DNA from: Burkholderiaceae bacterium
GTDB lineage: Bacteria > Pseudomonadota > Gammaproteobacteria > Burkholderiales > Burkholderiaceae_C
Direction: 5' to 3'
Length of the DNA: 12,446 nucleotides
NCBI GenBank assembly: GCA_023262645.1
Contig: JALRAA010000017.1
Coordinates: forward strand, 1 to 12,446
Positions 6,610 through 12,446 of the stretch are shown piece after piece (the first letter of the stretch is position 1; the number at the start of each line of letters is the position of its first letter). A program made the position numbers and the translations under genes. Under the pieces are notes generated by a model. That model was not told the DNA's origin. It was given only the letters and a program-made list of their open reading frames with translations, and ran no database searches.

Positions 6610-7395
6610 TTAAGAAACCAGTTCGGCCGGTTCGCGGATCAAATGTTTCACTGGAATAAAGTCAAGAATTTGGTCCCAATAGACCAATTCAAGGGTGCCA
6701 TCCATGTGTTCAACCAACGCAGAACGGCTTTCTACCCAGTCGCCATCATTGCAATACAACACATCGCCAATCATGCGAATTTCCGCACGATGGATATGGC
6801 CGCAAACGACACCTTGGTAACCCCTTTTATGAGCCTCGTGTGCGACAGCGTTTTCAAAGTCTGTCACAAAGGTCAAAGCTTTTTTGACTTTGCCTTTCAA
6901 GTAAGCCGACAAAGACCAATAAGGCAATCCCAACTTGGCACGCAAGCGATTGAAATGGCGGTTCAATCGCAGTGTCAATTCATACAAACTGTCGCCCACA
7001 TAAGCCAACCACCTGGCATATTGCACCACCGCATCAAAATAGTCACCGTGTATCAGCCAAAGCTTTCTTCCATCAGCCAGTGTGTGCGAATATTCTTCGC
7101 TCACTTCAATGCCACCAAAATGGTGTTCAACAAAATGCCTTGCAAATTCATCGTGGTTGCCTGGTATGTAAACCACTTTGCAACCTTTGCGAACGCGTTT
7201 CAATAATTTTTGAACCACATCATTGTGAGATTGCGGCCAATACCATTTGCGGCGCAATTGCCAACCATCCACAATATCTCCTATCAAGTACAGCGAATCG
7301 CTGGTGTGTGACTTTAAAAAATCGAGCAATGCATCGGCCTGACAGCCTGGTGTTCCCAAATGCAGGTCAGAAATAAATACGGCTCTGTAATGCAT
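6610..7395 (-). CDS. plcP: PlcP-like metallophosphoesterase (LpxH-related; candidate phospholipase C of lipid remodelling)
   Basis: A calcineurin-type dimetal phosphoesterase of 261 residues. Metal-site motifs in order are SDLHLG (Asp10, His12), GDIVDGW (Asp40), GNHDE (Asn80, His81), HGDYFD (His116) and GHIHRAEI (His200, His202). Automatic annotation would call it UDP-2,3-diacylglucosamine diphosphatase (LpxH-like). The stretches TPGCQADALLDFL, WYWPQSHNDVVQKLL and HFGGIEV, and the LGLPYWSLS region, fit from memory the PlcP subfamily, whose Sinorhizobium meliloti member SMc00171 is a phospholipase C induced by phosphate limitation that turns phospholipids into diacylglycerol. The frame is open to an ATG at 7461, but that falls inside the predicted -10. 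The ATG at 7395 has AGGA 5 nt upstream and puts SDLHLG where the family has it. lplT follows after 17 bp. PlcP rather than true LpxH is probable, not proven; a housekeeping lpxH elsewhere would support it. Confidence 0.72.
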   Translation of the reverse strand: MHYRAVFISDLHLGTPGCQADALLDFLKSHTSDSLYLIGDIVDGWQLRRKWYWPQSHNDVVQKLLKRVRKGCKVVYIPGNHDEFARHFVEHHFGGIEVSEEYSHTLADGRKLWLIHGDYFDAVVQYARWLAYVGDSLYELTLRLNRHFNRLRAKLGLPYWSLSAYLKGKVKKALTFVTDFENAVAHEAHKRGYQGVVCGHIHRAEIRMIGDVLYCNDGDWVESRSALVEHMDGTLELVYWDQILDFIPVKHLIREPAELVS

Positions 7396-7448
7396 ACATG
7401 TCCTGTGTATGGTGAATGCTTGCAATGTGCACGCTGTACACGTTTGTT

Positions 7449-7477
7449 TTGAATGAAGCATAAATTCGTCATATGAC
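7449..7477 (+). promoter_or_regulatory. Possible sigma-70 promoter for gloB
   Basis: TTGAAT (7449-7454), a 17-bp spacer and TATGAC (7472-7477), each matching consensus at 4 of 6 positions. It overlaps the candidate Pho box and -10 of the opposite strand, so the two divergent promoters would interlock. Weak on sequence alone. Confidence 0.3.
7457..7462 (-). promoter_or_regulatory. Predicted -10 element of the plcP-lplT promoter
   Basis: TATGCT on the minus strand (4/6 to TATAAT), 10 nt after the candidate Pho box and with no good -35, as expected of a PhoB-activated promoter. It would give a leader of about 55 nt to the ATG at 7395 and excludes the upstream ATG at 7461 as the start. Confidence 0.4.
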
Positions 7478-7490
7478 TAATTGATGAAAT
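7473..7490 (-). promoter_or_regulatory. Candidate Pho box upstream of the plcP-like gene
   Basis: Read on the minus strand this is ATTTCAT-CAAT-TAGTCAT. Each heptamer matches CTGTCAT at 5 of 7 positions with the exact 4-nt spacer of a PhoB box. The -10-like TATGCT begins exactly 10 nt after the box, the same geometry as E. coli phoA. The match is degenerate, so confidence comes from spacing and from the function of the downstream gene, not from the repeats alone. Confidence 0.5.
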
Positions 7491-7535
7491 TGGCGTTAGC
7501 ATTGGTTTCATTGTTCAGTCCACCCGAAAATACAC

Positions 7536-8327
7536 ATGATCGTCAAACAAATTTGGACCGCCAACCCCTACAGAAATTTCAATTACCTGGTGGCTTGTTC
7601 GCAAACCGGTGAAGCGCTGGCAATCGATCCTTTAGACAGTGCACGTTGTTTGCAAACCGCCAAAGAAGAAGGTTGGGAGATCACCCAAATCTTGAACACC
7701 CACGAACACTTCGACCATATCGGCGGCAACCAAGCAGTGGTTGAAGCCACGGGCGCCAAAGTATTGGCCCATGCCAAAGCCGCGTCTGCCATACCCGGTA
7801 TGTTTCGTGGCTTGATCGCGGGTGATGTGATCAAGGTGGGAAAAACAGTGGAACTCGAAGTGCTCGACACGCCAGGCCACACCCTGTGTCATGTGTGCTT
7901 GTTGGCGCACGGCGATCAACCCGCTTTGTTTTCAGGAGACACCTTGTTCAATGCAGGTGCCGGTAATTGCCACAACGGTGGCAATGTCAAAGCCTTGTTT
8001 CAGACGTTCAGCCAGCAATTGAATCGGTTGCCTGAGAACACGCGTATTTATCCTGGACACGATTACATCGAAAACAACTTGCGCTTTACGCTGAACCGCG
8101 AACCAGACAACCAAACTGCTGCCGATTTGTTGCAACAGGTCAGCGGACAAGATGTGAACCATGCGTTGGTCACCACTTTGCAAACCGAGCGTGAGATCAA
8201 CACATTTTTCAGGCTGGGCCAAACGCGCGTGAAAGCGCAATTGCGTGTGGACTTTCCCGATCTGCCCGCTGACATGGACGAGGAAACCGTATTCACCCGA
8301 TTGCGTGAATTGCGCAACCGATGGTGA
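7536..8327 (+). CDS. gloB: Hydroxyacylglutathione hydrolase (glyoxalase II), metallo-beta-lactamase fold
   Basis: Hydrolyses S-lactoylglutathione to lactate and glutathione, completing methylglyoxal detoxification in the cytosol. The 263-residue protein has the dinuclear metal motif THEHFDH (His56, His58, Asp60, His61), His115 in TPGHT, Asp135 in FSGDTLF and His175 in PGHDY. A C-terminal domain of about 85 residues follows, with the TEREINTFFR motif typical of glyoxalase II. Length matches the family (about 250-260). After SGDTLF the usual CGRLFEG-type segment is replaced by AGAGNCHNGGN (about 141-150), a subfamily variant near the active site, so substrate preference may differ from E. coli GloB. 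No strong Shine-Dalgarno precedes the ATG. It is divergent from the plcP-like gene and ends 8 bp from the stop of the convergent gntR gene; neither neighbour suggests a shared pathway. Confidence 0.82.
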   Translation: MIVKQIWTANPYRNFNYLVACSQTGEALAIDPLDSARCLQTAKEEGWEITQILNTHEHFDHIGGNQAVVEATGAKVLAHAKAASAIPGMFRGLIAGDVIKVGKTVELEVLDTPGHTLCHVCLLAHGDQPALFSGDTLFNAGAGNCHNGGNVKALFQTFSQQLNRLPENTRIYPGHDYIENNLRFTLNREPDNQTAADLLQQVSGQDVNHALVTTLQTEREINTFFRLGQTRVKAQLRVDFPDLPADMDEETVFTRLRELRNRW

Positions 8328-8335
8328 TCAAGTGT

Positions 8336-8992
8336 TTAGTTGGCCGTCAATCGTGAAATGATGAAACTGGCTGCTTCGGTGATGTGTTGTCTGGCCTTGG
8401 CTTCGGCGGCGTCGCCATCCCCATCGATGATGATTTGCAGCAACTCTTCATGTTGATGCCAAATATCTCGGGGTTTTTCATCCATCATCAGCACTTCTCC
8501 CATGACACGTTGTGTGTAGGTCCAATGCGTGTCCATGGTGGGCGCAATCAATAAGTTGTCTGACAAACCGTACACAAAATGGTGAAATGCCATGTCGGTG
8601 CTGATCAGTTCAGTGACCAAGCCTTTCTTAACGGCTTTTCTGCCTTTTTCAATCAAAGCCTCGCCTTGGCTGCGTGCTGTTTGCGAATTGTTTTCAGCGG
8701 CTTTGCGAAATGCCAAACCTTCGAGAACTGCCCGTATTTCATACATTTGCCGGATGTAGTCTGGGTCGAGTGGTGCCACGATCAAACCGCGTCCGGGTGC
8801 ATCTCGCAACAGCCCTTGGTTTCTCAACAACAGCAGGGCTTGTTGAATGGGTTGTCTGGAGACACCGAGTTCGGTGGCAATTTGCTCTTGAATGATGCGG
8901 CTACCTGGTGCCAACTTACCTGAAGAAATTTCTTGCAGGATGGCCTCATGAACTTGTTCGACCAAGTTGGGTTGTACGGCAATAATTTTCAT
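8336..8992 (-). CDS. GntR family transcriptional regulator, FadR/FCD subfamily
   Basis: A 218-residue one-component regulator. The N-terminal winged helix-turn-helix (about 8-75) carries GVSRQPIQQALLLL (recognition helix) and the wing GLLRDAPGRGLIVAP. The C-terminal all-helical FCD domain (about 80-212) keeps the metal/ligand site as Asp133, His137, His181 and His203. Such proteins usually repress catabolic genes and release DNA on binding a carboxylic acid. The gene starts 39 bp after the stop of the TPP enzyme on the same strand, so they are probably co-transcribed and the regulator likely controls that operon and perhaps the divergent ligase gene. The ATG has no clear Shine-Dalgarno. The effector cannot be read from sequence; an organic acid handled by the neighbouring enzymes is the natural guess. 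Confidence 0.88.
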   Translation of the reverse strand: MKIIAVQPNLVEQVHEAILQEISSGKLAPGSRIIQEQIATELGVSRQPIQQALLLLRNQGLLRDAPGRGLIVAPLDPDYIRQMYEIRAVLEGLAFRKAAENNSQTARSQGEALIEKGRKAVKKGLVTELISTDMAFHHFVYGLSDNLLIAPTMDTHWTYTQRVMGEVLMMDEKPRDIWHQHEELLQIIIDGDGDAAEAKARQHITEAASFIISRLTAN

Positions 8993-9031
8993 TGTGTGGT
9001 TGTCAGATTCGTCTGCCAGGGGACATTGCGG

Positions 9032-10762
9032 TCACATGGTGCCGCGCCATTTTCGCTCTTGCTCATCCCATGCTGCCAAGGCTTGCAGGTCAGGTACCCA
9101 AGCCAAGCCGGATTTCGCATCCGAGGATTCTGCCTCAGGGGTGACCAGCACATCCAGCAATGCAGGGCGGTTCTTCATGGCCCATGCCAAAGCCGCGGGC
9201 AAGTCTTCGGCTTTTTCAACGCGTTGCGCATGCATGCCAAATGCGCGGGCCATGGCAGCGTGGTCAGCGAATTGCAATTGGGTGCCGACGACCTTGCCAT
9301 GGTTTTGCTGTTGGTCTCTGACTTCAATCGCCCAAGAACCGTTGTTGGCCACGATGATCAACACTGGCGCTTTGTGCCTGACAGCGGTGTCAATTTCCAT
9401 GGCATTGAAGCCAAATGCACCGTCCCCAGTCACCACCACCACAGGCCGATCCGGGCATGCCAAGCTGGCTGCCACGCCAAACGGCGTACCCACCCCGATA
9501 CAACCCAAGGGTCCAGGATCCAAATAAGCATCGGATTGCAAACCCACGCGGGCGAAACTCAAAAAGTCACCGCCGTCAGCCACCACCACTGCGTTTTGCG
9601 GCAACACATCTTGCACCGCTGCCAACACTTTGTTCGGATGCATGCGGCCGTCTGAACCGTTCGCGGCTTGCGCCATGCTGATTTTGAGTTTGTCAGCTCG
9701 CGCAGTGTGTTGTTGGCGCAAACCTTGGAGCCAATCGGTGTCTGACAACGGTTTCTTGCCAGCTGCTGCGTCGCAAATGGCTTGTAAGGTTTGCGGCACG
9801 CTGGCGAGCAACTCGACTTCACCGCGTCGGTTGTCTCGCAGCTCGGCGCTGTTGTCTGCGATGCGCAGAAATCGCGCGTGGCCAAACACAGCAGGGGAGC
9901 CATACGCCAATTGGAAATCCAGTTTGCGTCCAATGGTGACCACCACGTCGGCTTGTCCCATGACATTTCCTCGCATGGCAGCGACCACGCTGGGATGCTC
10001 GGGTGGCACCAGCCCACGGCTTTCACCGGTGTCCAAGTACGCTGCACCGAGCTGAGTTAACAGTTGTTGCAAGGGTGCCGAGGCAGCTTTGGCACCTCTG
10101 CCCGTGATCACGAGGGGGCGTTTGGCTTGCCAAAGCAAAGACACAGCAGCTTGCACATCAGCTGGCGCGGGCAAAGTCGTGGGCGCGGTGATCTGTTGGA
10201 AATGTTCAGCCAACAACACCGCAGATGCCGGTCTGCTGCGCAACACATCGACGGGAAAATCGAGATACACCGGACCGGGCTCGTTGCCATGGCCCAATGC
10301 GCGGGCAGTGGCTTCGTTCAATGTGGCCAAAGCCAAGTCTGGGTGGCGCACGGTTCTGGCCATGCGCGTGATGGATGCCACCAATTCGGTGTGTGCCATG
10401 TCTTGTAATGCGCCACGGTGCTCTTGCGCCATCGGTGGCGTCCCGGAAATCACCAACACAGAAGCGCGCGATACATGGGCGTTGGCGATACCGGTCATGG
10501 CGTTGGTGACACCCGGCCCGGCAGTGACCAATGCCACGCCCAGCGTGCCGGTCAAATCGGCCTCGGCATGCGCCATGTAAACAGCCGCGCGCTCGTCTCT
10601 GACATCCACGATGCGTATGCCTTGCGCATCAAGCGCCATCCAAATCGGCATGATGTGACCGCCACACAAACCATAGACCCGTGCAACCCCTTGGGATTTC
10701 AAATAGCGGGCAATGACGAGGGCCACTGATGTTTGGCCGGAATGGGAAAACGAGGTATTCAT
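9032..10762 (-). CDS. TPP-dependent enzyme, acetolactate synthase / 2-hydroxyacyl-CoA lyase-like
   Basis: A 576-residue enzyme with the three-domain plan of the acetolactate synthase superfamily: N-terminal PYR domain (about 10-175), central domain (about 200-335) and C-terminal TPP-binding domain (about 375-545). GDG (446-448) and NNG (473-475) bind Mg-diphosphate; Glu57 is the activating glutamate. It sits in RDER, where many relatives have a His before the Glu. The segment DGGDFLSFA with LDPGPLGCIGVG resembles mycobacterial IlvG and 2-hydroxyacyl-CoA lyases more than branched-chain IlvB, and no regulatory small subunit is adjacent, so a catabolic lyase or carboligase is more likely than acetolactate synthesis. 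The frame continues to a TTG at 10804, but the ATG at 10762 fits the family start; GAGA lies about 9 nt before it. It is followed by gntR and is divergent from an acyl-CoA ligase. Exact reaction unknown. Confidence 0.85.
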   Translation of the reverse strand: MNTSFSHSGQTSVALVIARYLKSQGVARVYGLCGGHIMPIWMALDAQGIRIVDVRDERAAVYMAHAEADLTGTLGVALVTAGPGVTNAMTGIANAHVSRASVLVISGTPPMAQEHRGALQDMAHTELVASITRMARTVRHPDLALATLNEATARALGHGNEPGPVYLDFPVDVLRSRPASAVLLAEHFQQITAPTTLPAPADVQAAVSLLWQAKRPLVITGRGAKAASAPLQQLLTQLGAAYLDTGESRGLVPPEHPSVVAAMRGNVMGQADVVVTIGRKLDFQLAYGSPAVFGHARFLRIADNSAELRDNRRGEVELLASVPQTLQAICDAAAGKKPLSDTDWLQGLRQQHTARADKLKISMAQAANGSDGRMHPNKVLAAVQDVLPQNAVVVADGGDFLSFARVGLQSDAYLDPGPLGCIGVGTPFGVAASLACPDRPVVVVTGDGAFGFNAMEIDTAVRHKAPVLIIVANNGSWAIEVRDQQQNHGKVVGTQLQFADHAAMARAFGMHAQRVEKAEDLPAALAWAMKNRPALLDVLVTPEAESSDAKSGLAWVPDLQALAAWDEQERKWRGTM

Positions 10763-10877
10763 CGTGTGTTTCTCTGCAGTGGTTGATGGTTGATGGGTGG
10801 TCAAAGTCCAAAGTTTTCAGGGTCAAGGGCGCACAAACCCAGCAATTCCTTGGCGAACAAGGGAATATACTAAGTGA

Positions 10878-10893
10878 ATTCTGAATTCAGAAT
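10878..10893. promoter_or_regulatory. Perfect 16-bp palindrome, candidate GntR operator
   Basis: ATTCTGAATTCAGAAT is its own reverse complement. It lies in the 188-bp region between the divergent TPP enzyme and ligase genes, inside an AT-rich stretch with TATACT (10866-10871) on the plus strand and TATAGT (10895-10900) on the minus strand, -10-like hexamers on each side. Length and symmetry fit a dimeric FCD-type GntR protein, which is encoded in the same divergon. The central sequence does not follow the FadR-type TGGT/ACCA pattern, so the pairing is inferred from position. Confidence 0.5.
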
Positions 10894-10950
10894 ACTATAT
10901 TTCAACCCGGTTGTGAGATTTTTTCCACCCAAACCTTGGAAAACCCTGAC

Positions 10951-12446
10951 GTGAAGCAACTTTTCAACATTTCAGACATGGTTCGCACGCATGCTCGCTT
11001 GCGGCCCCACGACATCGGTGCGATGGATTCGCGCCGCAGCATGAGTTTTGCGCATTGGAACCATCGCGCGGACGCACTGGCTGCCGGCCTTTTGGCACAA
11101 GGCCTGACGCCGGGTGACCGGGTCGCGGTGTTGGCGCACAACTGCATCGAATGGATGGAAATTTATGTGGCGCTGGCGCGGGCAGGGCTGGTGGCGTTGC
11201 CGATCAATTTCCGATTGGTCGGCCATGAAATTGCCTACATCTTGGGCGATGCACAGGCAGCAGCTTTGTTGTGTACCGCTTTGTTGCAAGAAAAGGTGCT
11301 GGAGGTGTTGCCTGCACTCGGCCTCAAAGCGTGTGTGCAAATCGGTGGAAGTGCACAAACGGGTTGGTTGGACTACGAGACATTGCTGTCATCGGCTACT
11401 TTGCCAGCTCAGTGGCCACAGGTGCAACCCAAAGACACGTGTGCGTTGATGTACACCTCGGGCACCACGGGCAAGCCCAAGGGTGCGATCCGCAGCCACG
11501 AAGCCAGCACCTTGATCGCATATGCCACCGCCATGGAAATGGGCTTTACCAAAGACGACAAAGCCCTGCTGGTCATGCCTTTGTGTCACGCCAATTCGCT
11601 GTACTTTGCCAACACGTTCATGCATTTGGGTGCCTGCATCGTGATTGATGACAGCGTGAGCTTTGACCCTGCACGGGTGATGCAATGGTTGAGCAGCCAC
11701 GGCATCACATTCACATCGATGGTGCCGACGCACTACATCATGATGCTGGCGTTGTCGGCGGATGCAACCCGCCAATTCGCCATGGGCAGCGTTGCCAGGT
11801 TGTTGATTTCCTCTGCGCCCGCCAATGAAAGCCTGAAACGCGATATCCAAAAACTGTTTCCCAACGGTCAGTTGTATGAACTGTATGGCTCTACCGAAGC
11901 CGGTTGGGTCACCATATTGCGGCCAGAAGAACAGCTCACCAAGCTGGGTTCAGTCGGCCGTGAGTGGGCGGGCAGTGGGCCGATCAAGATCATGGACGAA
12001 AACCGCCAAGAAGTTGCCGATGGCGAGATTGGCGAGTTGTATTCCTGCACGCCTTATGCATTCGAAGGCTATTGGAATTCGCCTGAAAAAACAGCGCAAG
12101 CCTATGCCGGCGCTTGGTGCTCGGTGGGCGACATGGCGCGGCGTGACCCTGACGGATTCATTTGGTTGATGGACCGCAAGAGCAACATGATCATCAGCGG
12201 CGGCGAAAACATTTATCCCTCAGAAGTGGAAGCCGTGCTGGCAGCGCACCCGGCGGTGCAAGAAGTCGCCGTGATCGGCGTGCCACACGAAAAATGGGGC
12301 GAAACCGTGCAAGCTGTCGTGGTGCTGCGAGCCCATGCAGATTGCCATGAGGATGAACTCAAACAATGGTGCAAACGACAACTCGCGGGCTACAAACAAC
12401 CTCGGGTCATTCGTTTTGTGGAGGCGGCAGACATGCCGCGAACCGC
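10951..12446 (+). CDS. AMP-dependent acyl-CoA synthetase/ligase, 3' end outside window
   Basis: Activates a carboxylic acid to its acyl-adenylate and then to the CoA thioester. 498 complete codons are present. Adenylate-forming motifs are MYTSGTTGKPKG (167-178, phosphate loop), YGSTEAG (312-318), GD (393-394) and DRKSNMIISGGENIYPSEVE (408 onward, hinge and CoA-binding region). The window ends at DMPRT, a few residues before the expected catalytic Lys of the small domain, so only about 15-25 residues are missing. The start is taken as GTG at 10951, which gives a family-like N-terminus (MKQLFNISDMVRTHA), with TTGGA about 10 nt upstream; the ATG at 10978 is an alternative with no ribosome site. 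It is divergent from the TPP enzyme and shares its palindrome-containing control region. The class looks like medium/long-chain or aromatic acyl-CoA ligases; the acid is not identifiable. Confidence 0.9.
   Translation, partial: MKQLFNISDMVRTHARLRPHDIGAMDSRRSMSFAHWNHRADALAAGLLAQGLTPGDRVAVLAHNCIEWMEIYVALARAGLVALPINFRLVGHEIAYILGDAQAAALLCTALLQEKVLEVLPALGLKACVQIGGSAQTGWLDYETLLSSATLPAQWPQVQPKDTCALMYTSGTTGKPKGAIRSHEASTLIAYATAMEMGFTKDDKALLVMPLCHANSLYFANTFMHLGACIVIDDSVSFDPARVMQWLSSHGITFTSMVPTHYIMMLALSADATRQFAMGSVARLLISSAPANESLKRDIQKLFPNGQLYELYGSTEAGWVTILRPEEQLTKLGSVGREWAGSGPIKIMDENRQEVADGEIGELYSCTPYAFEGYWNSPEKTAQAYAGAWCSVGDMARRDPDGFIWLMDRKSNMIISGGENIYPSEVEAVLAAHPAVQEVAVIGVPHEKWGETVQAVVVLRAHADCHEDELKQWCKRQLAGYKQPRVIRFVEAADMPRT

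Noticed and set aside
7395..7461. Upstream ATG at 7461 as the start of the plcP-like gene
   Set aside because: It would sit inside the predicted -10 and add 22 Cys/Thr-rich residues not seen in the family; the ATG at 7395 has AGGA at proper distance.
7468..7477. 10-bp palindrome GTCATATGAC between plcP and gloB
   Set aside because: About a dozen 10-bp palindromes are expected by chance in a window this size; the region is better explained by the Pho-box-like repeats that overlap it.
8933..9655. A 240-codon plus-strand open frame opposite the gntR start and the TPP enzyme
   Set aside because: Antisense shadow of conserved coding sequence; the protein is Cys/His-rich without motifs.
10763..10804. 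TTG at 10804 as the start of the TPP enzyme
   Set aside because: It adds 14 residues without family support; the ATG at 10762 gives the normal N-terminus.
1..12446. Insertion sequences, CRISPR arrays, tRNA/rRNA genes, toxin-antitoxin or phage-defence genes
   Set aside because: I saw no transposase or nuclease motifs, regularly spaced repeats, RNA gene signatures or small gene pairs; every sizeable stretch is taken by metabolic genes.

Overview
The window reads as a densely packed piece of a Gram-negative chromosome, most likely a betaproteobacterium of the Burkholderiales (Comamonadaceae-like). This is inferred from the families present (LplT, glutathione-linked GloB, FCD-type GntR regulator, E. 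coli-type Psd), from heavy TTG/CTG leucine use, and from the gene style; no rRNA, tRNA or other phylogenetic marker is present. Eleven protein genes fill almost the whole window, two of them cut by its edges. No mobile element, CRISPR array or RNA gene was found, and no stretch over 300 bases lacks a gene.

Left part (1-7535), a membrane-lipid block. The 3' part of ugd (UDP-glucose 6-dehydrogenase) runs into an oppositely oriented GT4 glycosyltransferase. Then come an Mpo1/DUF962-like membrane protein (+), a class III PLP aminotransferase with an N-terminal membrane anchor (-), a phosphatidylserine decarboxylase (+), and an apparent two-gene operon on the minus strand: a PlcP-type metallophosphoesterase followed by the lysophospholipid transporter lplT. 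A PlcP-like phospholipase C plus a GT4 glycosyltransferase is the known pair for replacing phospholipids with glycolipids under phosphate starvation. In front of the plcP-like gene there is a sequence with the architecture of a PhoB-activated promoter: two degenerate CTGTCAT-type repeats 4 nt apart, 10 nt before a -10-like hexamer. My reading is a phosphate-responsive lipid-remodelling locus, expanded by an unusual membrane-anchored aminotransferase, a decarboxylase and an Mpo1-like protein. These could make or recycle an amino-headgroup lipid; that last step is hypothesis.

Middle (7536-8327): gloB, a metallo-beta-lactamase-fold hydroxyacylglutathione hydrolase, divergent from plcP.

Right part (8336-12446), a catabolic divergon. 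A TPP-dependent 2-hydroxyacyl-CoA lyase/acetolactate synthase-like enzyme and a downstream FCD-type GntR regulator lie on the minus strand. Divergent from them is an acyl-CoA synthetase, cut by the window end just before its C-terminal catalytic lysine. The shared 188-bp intergenic region holds a perfect 16-bp palindrome, a good candidate operator for the GntR protein. The set suggests CoA activation of a (possibly 2-hydroxy) carboxylic acid and TPP-dependent C-C cleavage, under substrate-responsive control.

Base composition follows the same division: hand counts on sample lines give about 59% GC in the first 360 bases, about 40-50% over most of the lipid block, and about 52-63% over the TPP enzyme and ligase. 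The lipid block may therefore have a different history from its flanks.
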